Shown piece by piece: positions 24,591 through 35,348 of a stretch of DNA of 64,000 bases. The notes below the pieces were generated by a model. It saw nothing but the letters and a program-made list of their open reading frames with translations, did not search any database and was not told the origin of the DNA. This DNA is from Pseudomaricurvus alkylphenolicus (GTDB taxonomy: Bacteria; Pseudomonadota; Gammaproteobacteria; Pseudomonadales; Cellvibrionaceae), in NCBI RefSeq assembly GCF_011683955.1, contig NZ_JAAQPI010000025.1:1-64000 (forward strand). The letters are read 5' to 3'. The translations under genes were made by a program, and so were the position numbers. Numbering within the stretch: position 1 is the stretch's first letter; each line of letters starts with the position of its first letter.

Positions 24591-25406
24591 TCAATCCTTT
24601 ATCTCTTCTCTTTCCGCCAAGGACAATCCATCCAGCACCAGATCCGGAGCCCTATAAACTTGATGCTCTCCCAGCAGAGGCGCAATGACCGCGGCATCCC
24701 CCCCCGTCAGATAGACAGGACCACTCCAGCCACCCCAGCCCCAGGCGTTCTTTTTCAGGCGATCGAGTACCTCGACGACCAAACCTGCTGCCATCAGGGG
24801 CAGACCATGATCTACAGCCTCTTCGGTGACTCGGCCCGGTCGCGCATCGTCACCCAGAGCAACTTCTGCAACTTTAACCTGCTCTGTTTCACGAAAAAGT
24901 GCGCCGCGCATCAATCTGAGCCCCGGAACGATATAACCGCCCCGATGATCCTGACCGTGCAAAACATCTACGGTGATGGCACTGCCGCAATCCACCACCA
25001 GCGCACCCTGAGGTGACCGCACCGAAGCCGCAAGCACAGCCAGCCAGCGATCAACGCCCAGCCGATGGTGCTCCTCATAACCCACAGTCACACCTGCCGC
25101 ACGGCGACTGACCCGAGCAAACTCCGGCGCCAGACCATAGTGATCGCGAGCCCAGACATCTATCGCCCCGGCGATTGCATCAGAGGCCACCGACGCCACC
25201 CACAAACCTGAAGGGGCTCGCCCGATTTGCACGTCCACCTCTTGCTTTATAACAGCCAGCAATTGGGCACAATCATCATAGTCCGCGTGTACAAGAGCAC
25301 CCGCCCCCAGCACCTTGCCAACTGCGTTGTCCCGTAGCCGCCATTTCAGGCGTGTATTGCCGACATCAAACTCCAGCAGAGGCGATCGACCGTCAGCATC
25401 AGTCAC
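24591..25406 (-). CDS. coaX: Type III pantothenate kinase
   Basis: First step of coenzyme A synthesis. The 271-residue product has the ASKHA-type phosphate motif FDVGNTRLKW (about 13-22), GVDRWLAVLAAS, DCGSAITVDVL and GGYIVPGLRLMRGAL, all family signatures. The start is GTG (25404-25406), overlapping the birA stop as GTGA, so translation is coupled. Confidence 0.95.
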   Translation of the reverse strand: MTDADGRSPLLEFDVGNTRLKWRLRDNAVGKVLGAGALVHADYDDCAQLLAVIKQEVDVQIGRAPSGLWVASVASDAIAGAIDVWARDHYGLAPEFARVSRRAAGVTVGYEEHHRLGVDRWLAVLAASVRSPQGALVVDCGSAITVDVLHGQDHRGGYIVPGLRLMRGALFRETEQVKVAEVALGDDARPGRVTEEAVDHGLPLMAAGLVVEVLDRLKKNAWGWGGWSGPVYLTGGDAAVIAPLLGEHQVYRAPDLVLDGLSLAEREEIKD

Positions 25407-26377
25407 GATTGCCGCTCCGGCCGCAAGGACACCTCTCCACCGGCAAACTCCTGCTCCTGGCCATTAACGTCGAGGCGCAATGCTCCTGTCGCCGAAACAC
25501 CCAACACCCGGCCGACAATCTCTTCACTTACCGTACTCAGGCGCACCTCCTGATGGTGGTAAACATGGGCTGCCTGCCATTCTTCTCGATAGGCGCCAAA
25601 TCCCTGCACCTCAAACGACCCCAGTACGGGCAACAGCTCATTAATAACCGCAACCGCAACCTGATTGCGGGACACGCCAGGCAAAATCTGGCCAACATCC
25701 GCCCAGGGCTGATCGATTTCACGGGCGGCCTGTTCAGAGACCTTGATATTCAGCCCCAGGCCCACCACTACTTGGCAGGCTCCAGCCGGGTCGCCGGTCA
25801 TCTCCAACAGCACCCCCGCCAGTTTGCGACCATCGAACAGCACATCATTGGGCCACTTCAAGCCAACGCCCTGCCCGCCAAGCGCAGACAATGCCCGCAC
25901 CAGAGCCACACCCACCGCAAGACTGAGCCCCTCCAGAGCGGCGGCCCCACCCTCGAACTGTACTACCGCCGAGAGATAGAGACTCTGGCCAAACGGGCTG
26001 CTCCAACGTCGACCGCGACGCCCGCGACCACCCGTTTGATGCTCTGCCAGGCACACATAACCATGGCCCCCACTGGCGGCACGCTCCATCGCCAGCAAAT
26101 TGGTGGACTCAACAGATTGGCGAATATCCAGCTGACTCAGAAACGCCTGTGCATCGGCACTCAGTCCGCTCTTGATACGCGTCTCATCCAGCAATTCCAA
26201 ACCACCTGGAAGACGATAGCCTTTGCCTTTAACCGACTCCAAAGGCAAACCGTAAGACTCCAACTTTTGCAGGTGCTTCCAGACGGCCGTCCGACTGACA
26301 CCCAGGACCTCTCCCAGGGCTGCTCCCGAGTGATACTCACCGTCACCCATGAGTTCCAGAATGGCTTGAAGATTCAC
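25403..26377 (-). CDS. birA: Biotin-protein ligase and biotin operon repressor
   Basis: 324 residues. It has an N-terminal winged helix (about 3-58, LGEVLGVSRTAVWKHLQKLE), a catalytic domain with ESTN and the biotinyl-AMP loop GGRGRRGRRW (about 117-126), KWPNDVLFDGRKLAGVL, and a C-terminal SH3-like domain. It therefore both biotinylates carboxylase and acts as a DNA-binding repressor. The start is GTG (26375-26377), overlapping the regulator's TGA as GTGA. Confidence 0.95.
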   Translation of the reverse strand: MNLQAILELMGDGEYHSGAALGEVLGVSRTAVWKHLQKLESYGLPLESVKGKGYRLPGGLELLDETRIKSGLSADAQAFLSQLDIRQSVESTNLLAMERAASGGHGYVCLAEHQTGGRGRRGRRWSSPFGQSLYLSAVVQFEGGAAALEGLSLAVGVALVRALSALGGQGVGLKWPNDVLFDGRKLAGVLLEMTGDPAGACQVVVGLGLNIKVSEQAAREIDQPWADVGQILPGVSRNQVAVAVINELLPVLGSFEVQGFGAYREEWQAAHVYHHQEVRLSTVSEEIVGRVLGVSATGALRLDVNGQEQEFAGGEVSLRPERQS

Positions 26378-26829
26378 ACTTCCCCCGTCAAATGATCAAG
26401 TAGCTCGCGCAACTCGCCGCGCAGCTGCGAAATTTTATCCAGCGACACACTGTGCTCCCCGACTTGGGACTGCAGCCATTCGCTGGCCTTGGCACTGAGC
26501 GCGTATCCCTGCGCCGTGACCTCGACCAGTACACGCCGCTCATCACTGTCATCGCGGCGGCGGCTTACCAGGCCTGCCTGCTCCAGCCGCTTAAGCAGTG
26601 GCGTAAGCGTACCGGAATCAAGCTGCAGACGCTCGCCCAAGGCTTTTACCGTTTGCTCAACCGGGGGCTGATCATGCCACTCCCACAACACCATCAGCAC
26701 AATGTATTGGGGGTAAGTGATGCCCAACTTCTTGAGCATGGGCTGATAGGCCCGTGTCATGGCCCTGGAACAGGCATACAGCATGAAGCACAGCTGATTG
26801 TCGAGGCGAATGATATCGCGATCGGTCAC
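26374..26829 (-). CDS. ohrR: MarR/OhrR-family peroxide-sensing repressor
   Basis: 151 residues. The GTG at 26827-26829 is chosen as start because GGGAGG lies just upstream and the following residues match OhrR (TDRDIIRLDNQLCFMLYACSR). Cys14 in LDNQLCF corresponds to the peroxide-sensing Cys of OhrR; a second Cys is at 20. The winged helix spans about 55-110 (LQLDSGTLTPLLKRLEQAGLVSRRRDDSDERR). It lies 40 bp after a glutathione peroxidase gene, not an ohr gene, and overlaps birA. The operator is probably the palindrome at 27421-27432. Confidence 0.88.
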   Translation of the reverse strand: MTDRDIIRLDNQLCFMLYACSRAMTRAYQPMLKKLGITYPQYIVLMVLWEWHDQPPVEQTVKALGERLQLDSGTLTPLLKRLEQAGLVSRRRDDSDERRVLVEVTAQGYALSAKASEWLQSQVGEHSVSLDKISQLRGELRELLDHLTGEV

Positions 26830-26869
26830 ACTCTGCCTCCCTGGAATCTGCCGGTTTGGGCTGTGGGTC

Positions 26870-27349
26870 TCACAACAGCCCCTCAATAGCAGAGGCCAGT
26901 GATTCAGGCTTATCGGTGGGCGCGAACCTCTTGACCACCTTACCATCACGGCCAATCAGGAATTTAGTGAAGTTCCACTTTATGCGCTGGCTGCCGAGAA
27001 TGCCCGGTGCCGACTTTTTCAAGTGCGCGAACAATGGATGGGCATTGTGGCCATTCACGTCCACCTTCTCAAACAGCGGAAAGGTGACACCAAAGTTGCG
27101 CTCACAGAATTCACCAATCTGATCACTGTTACCGGGCTCCTGATGCCCAAACTGATTACAGGGAAACCCCAGAATCACCAGCCCCTGATCCTTGTACTTT
27201 TGGTAAAGCGCCTCCAGGCCTTTATATTGCGGAGTAAAGCCGCACTTACTCGCTGTATTAACCACCAAAACGACTTTATCGCGATAGTCGTCCAACGCCT
27301 GCTCCTGCCCGCTCAGCGTTTGTGCCGCAAATTCGTAAAACTGCCCCAT
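26870..27349 (-). CDS. Glutathione peroxidase family, probably thioredoxin-dependent
   Basis: 159 residues. Peroxidatic Cys36 is in NTASKCGFT, the Gln of the active site is in GFPCNQFGHQEPG, and Trp/Asn are in KWNFTKFL. Cys82 in FCERNFGVTFPLF matches the resolving Cys of thioredoxin-dependent members, so it may reduce lipid or organic hydroperoxides with thioredoxin rather than glutathione. It is the first gene of a peroxidase-ohrR-birA-coaX-SPOR run, behind the promoter at 27416-27445. Confidence 0.92.
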   Translation of the reverse strand: MGQFYEFAAQTLSGQEQALDDYRDKVVLVVNTASKCGFTPQYKGLEALYQKYKDQGLVILGFPCNQFGHQEPGNSDQIGEFCERNFGVTFPLFEKVDVNGHNAHPLFAHLKKSAPGILGSQRIKWNFTKFLIGRDGKVVKRFAPTDKPESLASAIEGLL

Positions 27350-27415
27350 TAGACTCTACTCCTTACCTGTATTGATTGAACCCGAATCGATCAAACCAAA
27401 GTTTGGCCTGCCAAA

Positions 27416-27445
27416 ATTAAATTGTGCACAATCAAAGTTAGCCAA
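27416..27445 (-). promoter_or_regulatory. Promoter and probable OhrR operator before the peroxidase gene
   Basis: TTGGCT (27440-27445) and TTTAAT (27416-27421) are 18 bases apart on the minus strand. The perfect palindrome ATTGTGCACAAT (27421-27432) lies between them, where a bound repressor would block polymerase. AT-rich palindromes with ATTG/CAAT arms are typical of OhrR sites. Binding is inferred. Confidence 0.55.
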
Positions 27446-27502
27446 AAAAAAGGTGAGATGCAAGAGACTGCACACCACCCTTTGCGACTGACGGTTCACG
27501 CG

Positions 27503-28267
27503 TTAAAGCGTCACCCCTCCGCTGACTTCGATAACATCACCGGACAAGTAATTGTTCTCGAAGATATGTTGCACCGTCTGGGCAATGTTATCCACATCGC
27601 CAATACGCTTGAGAGGAATGCCCGCAGCAATGGCGTTGAGGGCATCTTCCGGCATGGAGCGCAGCAGCTCAGTATCAATGGTACCCGGTGCAATAGCCAT
27701 GGAGCGGATGTTGTAGCGCCCCAGCTCCTTCGCCCAGACTTTGCTCTGGGCAACAATACCCGCCTTGGCGGCAGAGTAGTTGGATTGACCAAAATTGCCC
27801 CGATAAGCAATGGAAGACATGTTGACGATACAACCCTCCTCCACACCCAGCTCGACCATATGCGCAGCTGCCTCTCTGGCACAGAGGAATGCCCCTTTCA
27901 TGTGCACATCCACCACCAGGCTGTAGTTGTCGGCAGTCATCTTCTTCACCACCTTGCCATCCTTCACCTTGATCAGCTGCGCATCGCGGAGAATTCCGGC
28001 ATTGTTCACAACACCGTGCAGACTGTTGAAGTCAGCGACAATCTGATTAAAGGTGGTTTCGACAGCTGCCTCATCGGCGACATTACAGATGTAACCTCGA
28101 GCTTCAGAACCCGCTTCTTTAACCAGATCACAGGTTTGGGTCATTGCCTCTTCATCCAGATCCAGCAGCGCCAGCTTGGCACCTTGAGCAGCCAAACGCA
28201 GGGCAATGGCGCGCCCGATACCCTTGCCACCACCCGTGATAGCAACAACTTTACCTTGTAACTCCAT
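27503..28267 (-). CDS. Short-chain dehydrogenase/reductase, FabG-like
   Basis: NAD(P)-dependent oxidoreductase of 254 residues. The start at 28265-28267 (MELQGKVVAIT) is chosen because GGAGA lies 6 bases upstream; an in-frame start five codons earlier is less likely. It has the Rossmann motif TGGGKGIG (11-18), NNAG (88-91) and the catalytic Ser in NMSSIAY with YSAAK (164-168). Substrate is not evident; similar proteins are annotated 3-oxoacyl-ACP reductase. It lies on the same strand as greA, behind a hairpin. Confidence 0.88.
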   Translation of the reverse strand: MELQGKVVAITGGGKGIGRAIALRLAAQGAKLALLDLDEEAMTQTCDLVKEAGSEARGYICNVADEAAVETTFNQIVADFNSLHGVVNNAGILRDAQLIKVKDGKVVKKMTADNYSLVVDVHMKGAFLCAREAAAHMVELGVEEGCIVNMSSIAYRGNFGQSNYSAAKAGIVAQSKVWAKELGRYNIRSMAIAPGTIDTELLRSMPEDALNAIAAGIPLKRIGDVDNIAQTVQHIFENNYLSGDVIEVSGGVTL

Positions 28268-28415
28268 ATTGGTTCTCCGCACAACAGTGATAAATGCATT
28301 AGTCGTAACTATGCCCTGAGCGGTCGGATTGCGGAATGTTGGTGGCGACCAAGAGGATTGTCGAAATGTTTCAGGAGAGCGAGGGGAGGACAGAGAAGGC
28401 GGGATGCAAGAATCA

Positions 28416-28440
28416 GGAGACGGGACAGACGCCCGTCTCC
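28416..28440 (-). terminator. Hairpin after greA
   Basis: GGAGACGGG and CCCGTCTCC form a perfect 9-bp stem with a 7-base loop, 14 bp beyond the greA stop. Only TGATTCTT follows on the minus strand, so termination may be partial. It marks the end of carAB-greA. Confidence 0.5.
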
Positions 28441-28453
28441 ATTGGGTGGAGAG

Positions 28454-28933
28454 TTATACGTGACGAACGTCGTCGATCTCGTATTCCACCTCGCCGCCGG
28501 GGGTGCGAATCACAACCACATCGCCGACCTCTTTACCCACCAGCCCGCGGGCGATGGGAGAGTTAACGGAGATCTTGTTGGATTTCACGTCCGCTTCATC
28601 ATCACCCACAATTTTGTAGGTGACGGTGTCGTCGGTATCAAGGTTAATAATATCTACAGTTGTACCGAAGATCACCTTGTCGCCAGCAGGGATCTGAGAG
28701 ATATCGATCACCTGAGCACTGGCCAGCTTACCCTCGATTTCCTGGATACGACCCTCACAGAAACCCTGCTGCTCACGGGCCGCATGGTACTCCGCGTTCT
28801 CTTTCAAATCGCCGTGCTCGCGAGCTTCGGCAATAGCCTGAACAATACGCGGGCGATCAACCTTCTTGAGGCGCTCAAGTTCTTCGCGCAGAGCTTCAGC
28901 CCCTTCAACGGTCATTGGAACCTTATTCATCAT
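28454..28933 (-). CDS. greA: Transcript cleavage factor GreA
   Basis: 159 residues. The N-terminal coiled coil carries the acidic tip [22 protein letters not shown] (Asp and Glu that enter the polymerase channel), followed by the FKBP-like C-terminal domain. It starts ATGATG; the first ATG has GGGAGG 5 bases upstream, and the carB TGA overlaps it. Confidence 0.96.
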   Translation of the reverse strand: MMNKVPMTVEGAEALREELERLKKVDRPRIVQAIAEAREHGDLKENAEYHAAREQQGFCEGRIQEIEGKLASAQVIDISQIPAGDKVIFGTTVDIINLDTDDTVTYKIVGDDEADVKSNKISVNSPIARGLVGKEVGDVVVIRTPGGEVEYEIDDVRHV

Positions 28934-31900
28934 GCAATCCTCCCATGCAGTTCCTGCAGGCTTCGTACTTGTTGCTGCTGGCCGGACTTCAACGCCATGC
29001 AGACGGCTTCGGCGCCAGCAATCGTTGTTGTGTAGTAAACGCGATGGTTCTCAGCGCTGCGACGGATGGATGCAGAGTCCTTAATCGCTTGTTTGCCTTC
29101 CGTGGTATTGAACACCATGGAGATCTCATCGTTCTTAATCATATCCACAATGTGCGGACGACCTTCAACGACTTTGTTGACAACCTCAACTTCCAAACCC
29201 TTTTCTTGCAGGTACTTGGCGGTGCCGCGTGTGGCAACGATGTCAAAACCGAGATCAATCACATCCTTGGCAACCGGCAACAGACCCTCTTTGTCGAAAT
29301 CACGCACACTGATAAAGACCTTGCCAGTGGTGGGAATTTCATCGCCTGCACCCAGCTGAGCTTTGGAATAGGCCTCTGCAAAAGTATCGCCTACACCCAT
29401 AACTTCACCGGTGGATTTCATCTCTGGCCCCAGGATGGGGTCAACCGCCGGGAACTTGTTAAAGGGGAATACCGCTTCTTTGACACTGTAATAGCTGGGT
29501 ACAACTTCCCGGGTAAAGCCCTGCTCGGCCAGGCTCTTGCCAGCCTGAACCCGGGCGGCAACTTTGGCCAGCGAGGTACCGATACACTTGGACACGAAAG
29601 GAACGGTACGTGAACCGCGTGGGTTCACCTCGATCACATAGATCTCACCACCCTGGTAGGCCAGCTGCACATTCATCAAGCCGATAACGTTCAGCTCGAC
29701 AGCCATCTTGCGCACCTGCTCGCGCATCTCATCCTGCACATTGGCGGGCAGCGAATACGGCGGCAGAGAACAGGCCGAATCACCAGAGTGAACACCGCAC
29801 TGCTCAATGTGCTGCATGATGCCGCCAATCACGACATCGGTACCGTCGCAAACTGCATCGATATCGACTTCGATGGCGGCATTGAGGAAGTGATCCAACA
29901 GAACGGGGGCGTCATCGGAAACCTGAACCGCCTCGCGCATATAGGTACGCAGTTCTTCTTCCTTGTGCACGATTTCCATGGCGCGGCCACCCAATACGTA
30001 AGAGGGGCGCACAACCAGTGGATAACCCACTTCTTCGGCCTTGCGAACCGCTTCTTCGGTGGAGCGAACAATGGCATTGGACGGCTGCTTGAGATCCAGG
30101 CGCATCAGCATCTGCTGGAAACGCTCACGGTCTTCTGCACGGTCAATAGCTTCCGGGCTGGTACCAATAATTGGCACACCTTCGGCTTCCAGAGCACGGG
30201 CGAGCTTCAGCGGCGTCTGACCACCGAACTGAACAATCACGCCCTTAGGCTGCTCCTTGCGAACGATTTCCAGTACGTCTTCCAGCGTCACCGGCTCGAA
30301 AAACAGACGGTCAGAGGTATCGTAGTCTGTGGAAACCGTCTCGGGGTTACAGTTGACCATAATGGTTTCGTAACCGTCTTCTCGACACGCAAGAGCCGCA
30401 TGCACGCAGCAATAATCAAACTCGATACCCTGACCGATACGGTTGGGGCCGCCACCGAGAACCATGATCTTTTCACGGTCAGACGGATTGGCCTCGCACT
30501 CTTCCTCGTAGGTGGAGTACATGTACGCCGTGGAGGTGGAGAATTCAGCTGCACAGGTATCCACACGCTTGTACACGGGATGAATTCCCAGCTTAGTGCG
30601 GTGATCTCGCATGGTTTTTTCACTGACACTCAGCAGTGCAGCCAAACGCTTGTCGGAGAAACCCTTGCGCTTCATGCGGAACATCAAATCCGCATCCAGC
30701 TCAGTCAGTGGCATGGACGACAACTGAGTTTCGGATTTAACAATGTCTTCGATCTGTACCAGGAACCAGGGATCAATCGCGGAGGCTTCGAATACCTCCT
30801 CGATGCTCATGCCTGCGCGGAAGGCATCGGCAACATACCAGATGCGTTCAGCACCCGGCGTGGAAAGATCGCGACGGATCTGTGCCATAGCCTCGTCAGA
30901 GTCCAGATTAACTTTGGGCTCAAAGCCGGCAGAACCCACTTCCAAGCCACGCAGAGCCTTTTGGCAGGATTCCTGGAAAGTGCGGCCGATGGCCATAACT
31001 TCACCAACGGATTTCATCTGAGTGGTCAGACGGGCGTCAGCGTCGCCAAATTTTTCAAAGGTGAAGCGGGGAATCTTGGTAACTACATAGTCGATGGAAG
31101 GCTCAAACGACGCTGGAGTGGCACCGCCAGTGATGTCGTTCTGCAGCTCGTCCAGGGTGTAACCCACCGCCAGCTTGGCAGCCACCTTGGCGATTGGGAA
31201 TCCGGTGGCCTTGGACGCCAGCGCCGAAGAACGGCTGACGCGGGGGTTCATTTCGATAACCACCAGGCGGCCGTTTTTCGGGTTCACAGCGAACTGCACG
31301 TTGGAGCCGCCGGTTTCCACACCAATTTCACGCAGTACCGCCAACGAGGCATTACGCATGATTTGCAGCTCTTTGTCCGTCAGGGTCTGGGCCGGGGCAA
31401 CGGTAATGGAGTCACCGGTGTGCACACCCATGGGATCAAAGTTTTCGATGGAGCAAACGATGATGCAGTTGTCGTTCTTATCACGGACAACTTCCATCTC
31501 GTACTCTTTCCAACCGAGCAGAGATTCGTCGATCAGCAGTTCATTGGTGGGCGACAGATCCAGACCACGGGCACAGATCTCTTCAAACTCTTCCCAGTTG
31601 TAGGCCACACCACCACCGGAGCCACCCATGGTAAAGGATGGACGGATGATCACCGGGAAACCGAACTTCTTCGGCACTTCCTGGGCCTCTTCCATGGTGT
31701 GAACGATCTCAGCGCGGGCGCACTCCAGGCCGATTTTCTTCATGGCCTGGTCAAACAGGTTGCGGTCTTCGGCCTTGTGAATGGCCTCCTGGTTGGCACC
31801 GATCAGCTCAACATCAAACTTCTCCAGAACACCATTGTCGTGCAGATCCAGCGCACAGTTGAGCGCAGTCTGGCCACCCATGGTGGGCAGAATCGCGTCC

Positions 31901-32148
31901 GGGCGCTCTTTCTCGACAATACGGGCAACCGTGCGCCATTCGATGGGCTCGATGTAGGTGGCGTCGGCCATCACCGGGTCAGTCATGATGGTGGCGGGGT
32001 TGGAGTTTACCAGAATCACCCGGTAGCCTTCTTCGCGCAGGGCCTTACAGGCCTGGGCACCGGAGTAATCGAACTCACAGGCCTGACCGATAACAATCGG
32101 GCCCGCACCCAGAATCAGAATACTTTGAATGTCAGTTCTTTTTGGCAT
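28930..32148 (-). CDS. carB: Carbamoyl-phosphate synthase large subunit
   Basis: 1072 residues with two homologous ATP-grasp halves ([30 protein letters not shown]; then [22 protein letters not shown]) and a C-terminal allosteric MGS domain. It makes carbamoyl phosphate for arginine and pyrimidines. It follows carA by 37 bp and overlaps greA. Confidence 0.98.
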   Translation of the reverse strand: MPKRTDIQSILILGAGPIVIGQACEFDYSGAQACKALREEGYRVILVNSNPATIMTDPVMADATYIEPIEWRTVARIVEKERPDAILPTMGGQTALNCALDLHDNGVLEKFDVELIGANQEAIHKAEDRNLFDQAMKKIGLECARAEIVHTMEEAQEVPKKFGFPVIIRPSFTMGGSGGGVAYNWEEFEEICARGLDLSPTNELLIDESLLGWKEYEMEVVRDKNDNCIIVCSIENFDPMGVHTGDSITVAPAQTLTDKELQIMRNASLAVLREIGVETGGSNVQFAVNPKNGRLVVIEMNPRVSRSSALASKATGFPIAKVAAKLAVGYTLDELQNDITGGATPASFEPSIDYVVTKIPRFTFEKFGDADARLTTQMKSVGEVMAIGRTFQESCQKALRGLEVGSAGFEPKVNLDSDEAMAQIRRDLSTPGAERIWYVADAFRAGMSIEEVFEASAIDPWFLVQIEDIVKSETQLSSMPLTELDADLMFRMKRKGFSDKRLAALLSVSEKTMRDHRTKLGIHPVYKRVDTCAAEFSTSTAYMYSTYEEECEANPSDREKIMVLGGGPNRIGQGIEFDYCCVHAALACREDGYETIMVNCNPETVSTDYDTSDRLFFEPVTLEDVLEIVRKEQPKGVIVQFGGQTPLKLARALEAEGVPIIGTSPEAIDRAEDRERFQQMLMRLDLKQPSNAIVRSTEEAVRKAEEVGYPLVVRPSYVLGGRAMEIVHKEEELRTYMREAVQVSDDAPVLLDHFLNAAIEVDIDAVCDGTDVVIGGIMQHIEQCGVHSGDSACSLPPYSLPANVQDEMREQVRKMAVELNVIGLMNVQLAYQGGEIYVIEVNPRGSRTVPFVSKCIGTSLAKVAARVQAGKSLAEQGFTREVVPSYYSVKEAVFPFNKFPAVDPILGPEMKSTGEVMGVGDTFAEAYSKAQLGAGDEIPTTGKVFISVRDFDKEGLLPVAKDVIDLGFDIVATRGTAKYLQEKGLEVEVVNKVVEGRPHIVDMIKNDEISMVFNTTEGKQAIKDSASIRRSAENHRVYYTTTIAGAEAVCMALKSGQQQQVRSLQELHGRIA

Positions 32149-32185
32149 TTTGCTCTCAGATTCCTATATTAACGACGGGCCTAAA

Positions 32186-33322
32186 TTAGTTACGGGCTTC
32201 CATCAATTCGATGAAGTGGTCAAACAGTGGTGCGGCATCGTGCGGGCCGGGACTGGCTTCGGGGTGACCCTGGAAGCTGAAGGCCGGCTTGTCGGTGCGA
32301 TGGATACCCTGCAGGGTGCCGTCGAACAGCGACTTGTGAGTGGCACGCAGGTTATCCGGCAAAGTGTCTTCGTCGGCGGCAAAGCCGTGGTTCTGGCTGG
32401 TGATCATTACCGTGCCGTCATCAATGCACTGTACAGGGTGATTACCGCCGTGGTGACCATGGCCCATCTTGACGGTCTTGGCGCCGGACGCCAAAGCCAA
32501 CAACTGATGTCCCAGGCAGATACCAAAGACAGGAATGTCGGTTTCCAGCAACTGCTGAATAGCCTCAATGGCGTAGTCACAAGGTTCTGGATCGCCGGGT
32601 CCATTAGACAGGAAAACACCGTCGGGATTCATCGCCAGCACCTCAGATGCGGGGGTCTTGGCAGGAACTACCACCAGCTCGCAGCCGCGGTCTACCAGCA
32701 TCCGCAGAATATTGCGCTTAACGCCGTAATCATAGGCCACGACCTTGAACTTGAAGGTTTCGGGGCTGGTGAAGCCCTTGCCCAACTGCCAGCTGCCGTC
32801 GCACCAAGTGTATGGCTCCTGAGTGGTGACAACCTTGGCCAGGTCCATGCCCTTGAGACCGCCAAAGTCCTTTGCTGCCGCCAACGCTTTATCTTCATCC
32901 ACCTCGCCAGCCATGATACAGCCGTTCTGCGATCCCTTGTCTCGCAGGATACGGGTCAGGCGACGGGTATCGATATCGGCAATACCGAGAATATTGTGGT
33001 CTTTGAGATACTGGTCCAGGGCCTTCTCGTTGCGGAAGTTGCTGGCCAATAATGGCAGATCGCGAATCACCAGGCCCTTGGCCCAGATACGATCACACTC
33101 TTCGTCTTCGCTGGTCGTACCGACGCTACCAATGTGGGGGTAGGTCAGAGTCACGATCTGCTGTGCATAGGATGGGTCGGTCAGGATTTCCTGATAGCCG
33201 GTAATGGCGGTGTTAAATACCACCTCACCGGTGGACAGTCCGTCGGCGCCAATGGCGCTGCCGCGGAACACACTACCGTCTTCAAGTACCAGGATTGCGG
33301 GTCGATGGGCACCAGTGCTCAA
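32186..33322 (-). CDS. carA: Carbamoyl-phosphate synthase small subunit
   Basis: Glutaminase subunit, 378 residues. The class I amidotransferase triad is visible: Cys in FGICLGHQ, with His and Glu in [10 protein letters not shown]. The start is TTG (33320-33322), with AGGAGG 5 bases upstream giving (M)[15 protein letters not shown]; there is no ATG nearby. Confidence 0.97.
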   Translation of the reverse strand: MSTGAHRPAILVLEDGSVFRGSAIGADGLSTGEVVFNTAITGYQEILTDPSYAQQIVTLTYPHIGSVGTTSEDEECDRIWAKGLVIRDLPLLASNFRNEKALDQYLKDHNILGIADIDTRRLTRILRDKGSQNGCIMAGEVDEDKALAAAKDFGGLKGMDLAKVVTTQEPYTWCDGSWQLGKGFTSPETFKFKVVAYDYGVKRNILRMLVDRGCELVVVPAKTPASEVLAMNPDGVFLSNGPGDPEPCDYAIEAIQQLLETDIPVFGICLGHQLLALASGAKTVKMGHGHHGGNHPVQCIDDGTVMITSQNHGFAADEDTLPDNLRATHKSLFDGTLQGIHRTDKPAFSFQGHPEASPGPHDAAPLFDHFIELMEARN

Positions 33323-33507
33323 GTCAGCCTCCTAACAATGGTTGGCGTGGGCGTTTTCCTGCAGGCTGCCGGGCTGGCGGTCCGGAACATAGCCTGCGCA
33401 TTTTCAGTAGACCGAGAGACACTGCCGCGCGATTTCGCACGTTATCCGGGTGGCATGGAACTCACCATGCTGGCGTCGGGAGGTGGAATTGCCCGGTCTC
33501 AAGTTGC
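33323..33507. other. carA upstream region
   Basis: About 185 bases that should contain the carA promoter. I find no sigma70 site with good -35 and -10 boxes, and no clear arginine-repressor box. Control here is unresolved. Confidence 0.4.
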
Positions 33508-33546
33508 AAAAAAGCGAGATGAAACCCTGTGCTTCATCTCGCTTTT
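33508..33546 (-). terminator. Terminator after the chemotaxis gene
   Basis: AAAGCGAGATGAA and TTCATCTCGCTTT pair with a 9-base loop and are followed by further T residues on the minus strand (six in a row). A classic rho-independent terminator, with the potential to work in both directions, isolating carAB from the chemotaxis gene upstream. Confidence 0.8.
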
Positions 33547-33685
33547 GATATTTTGCCTCTTAGACCAGTCTAGCTCGCTATTGCGGCCTTGGCCAAGATC
33601 GATCTGAGGCGCGATTGTACGCGAAGTGCCCGGTGCCTGTCCAATGCCTCTTGGGCATTGATCGGGAACCGGGATTTCGTGGGCA

Positions 33686-35233
33686 TCAGAGCCGGAACTG
33701 CTTGACGATACCTTCCATCTTGGAGGCCATTTCCGCCAGGGCGGCGGTACTGGCAGCAATCTCCACAGAGCCCTCAGAAGTCTGGCGGGCGGCATCGGCA
33801 ATATTGTTCATATTGCGCTCCATCTCCCGGGTCGCAGCACTCTGCTCTTCGGAGGCACTGGCCATCTGATTGGTCTTATCCTTAATTGAGCTGACACCAT
33901 CGGTAATGGCATCCAGGGAGCGACTTGCCGCTTCAGCCTGATTGACGGATTCACCCGCCTGGGCGGTACCCTTCTCCATCATCTGTACAGCTTCACGGGC
34001 GCCGGTCTGCAGACGCTCGATCATCTCCTGAATCTCTTGGGTGGAACTCTGGGTACGGGATGCCAGTGTACGGACTTCATCAGCCACCACCGCAAATCCA
34101 CGCCCCTGTTCACCAGCTCGGGCCGCTTCGATCGCGGCGTTCAGCGCCAGCAGGTTGGTTTGCTCGGCAATGCCACGGATCACGTCCAGTACGGAACCGA
34201 TGTTGTCGGTTTCCTGCTGCAGCTTGTCAATCACCTCAGAAGCGGCATTGATATCCTGGGCCAAACTCTCGATCTGCCCCATGGTAGCTGTCACAACACG
34301 GTTACCCTCTTTGGCCTCACCGTCAGCCTGCTCGGCGTTATCGGCGGTCTGGGTAACGTTGTGGGCAACGTCTTCAACCACTTGCGCCATTTCGCGCACA
34401 GCGGTCACCACCTGCTGGATCTCCGACTGTTGGCTGACCACGCCGCGCTCGGTCTCTTTGGCGGTATCTGAAAGGCGAGTGGCATTGCTGTTAAGGTCTG
34501 TGGCGGTCACGGAGAAATCGGAGATGATTTCGTGCACGCGCTCAATGAAGGTATTGAACCAACGCGCCAGCTGCCCGACTTCGTCGTTGGACGTTACAGG
34601 CAGCCGCTGAGTCAGGTCACCCTCACCCTCGGCGATATCCCTCAAGGCGTTTACCGCGGCGTTAATCGGAGTGACGATTCCCGCCTGAATAACAAAGGAA
34701 ACTGCGGTAGCCAGAGCACTGATGACCAAAACCGTCACCACAGAACTCCAAATGGCCGCGCTCACTGCGTCTTCAAGCTCATTGAGATTGACGCGCATAA
34801 AGATCGTACCGGCTTTTACGCCGTCGGCCCTGATGGGCTCAAACAGCTCCAGGTACTCATCCCCGAATTCGACCTTTTGGCCACCGGCACGACCGGGCAG
34901 ACCTGCGGGCAGATCACCAGAGGTTTTCTTAACGCCCTTTTTGTAGAACACAAACGGAGAACCGTTTTCGCCGTAAATAACCGCTGCTTCTACCCGGGCA
35001 CTGTTTTCGAGCGTCTTGAGAGTATCACCGGCAGAAGCGGTATCTCCAAAGGCCATAGCTCCTGTGGTGCTGCCACCGACAATACGAGCCAGGGTAACAG
35101 TATCTTTTTCGATGGCCTCATTGAGGCGACCCACCTCACTGCGAACGGCTAGAGCGCTGGATACGATGACTGCGATCACACTGGTCACAGTGACGCCCAG
35201 CAGCACTTTCCACTTTAACGACAAACTACCCAT
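33686..35233 (-). CDS. Methyl-accepting chemotaxis protein
   Basis: 515 residues. Membrane segments at about 8-30 and 160-183 enclose a short periplasmic sensor domain resembling CHASE8 ([21 protein letters not shown] ... [11 protein letters not shown]). A HAMP domain (about 184-236) and the signalling coiled coil follow, with the conserved tip region [35 protein letters not shown]. There is no C-terminal CheR-binding pentapeptide. It is monocistronic, with a FliA-type promoter and its own terminator. The ligand is unknown. Confidence 0.94.
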   Translation of the reverse strand: MGSLSLKWKVLLGVTVTSVIAVIVSSALAVRSEVGRLNEAIEKDTVTLARIVGGSTTGAMAFGDTASAGDTLKTLENSARVEAAVIYGENGSPFVFYKKGVKKTSGDLPAGLPGRAGGQKVEFGDEYLELFEPIRADGVKAGTIFMRVNLNELEDAVSAAIWSSVVTVLVISALATAVSFVIQAGIVTPINAAVNALRDIAEGEGDLTQRLPVTSNDEVGQLARWFNTFIERVHEIISDFSVTATDLNSNATRLSDTAKETERGVVSQQSEIQQVVTAVREMAQVVEDVAHNVTQTADNAEQADGEAKEGNRVVTATMGQIESLAQDINAASEVIDKLQQETDNIGSVLDVIRGIAEQTNLLALNAAIEAARAGEQGRGFAVVADEVRTLASRTQSSTQEIQEMIERLQTGAREAVQMMEKGTAQAGESVNQAEAASRSLDAITDGVSSIKDKTNQMASASEEQSAATREMERNMNNIADAARQTSEGSVEIAASTAALAEMASKMEGIVKQFRL

Positions 35234-35321
35234 ATCGATATTCCAACTTATAATTTTGACGGTTAGGCCAGGTAACCTGGCGGTCGGCTAGCCCGCTCTT
35301 TTGGTGTCACTTGTAGAAGGG

Positions 35322-35348
35322 TTATCGTGCGCTTCCATAAAACCTTTA
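35322..35348 (-). promoter_or_regulatory. sigma28 (FliA) promoter of the chemotaxis gene
   Basis: On the minus strand, TAAAGGTT (35341-35348) and CACGATAA (35322-35329) are 11 bases apart. This matches the flagellar consensus TAAAGTTT-N11-GCCGATAA in 7 of 8 and 6 of 8 positions. A weaker sigma70-like pair, TTCACT-N16-TATAGT, lies just upstream (35351-35378). Beyond these, 35379-35528 shows nothing recognisable. Confidence 0.65.

Noticed and set aside
29788..32172. A 794-codon plus-strand frame opposite carB
   Set aside because: Antisense shadow of carB, which is fully intact on the minus strand.
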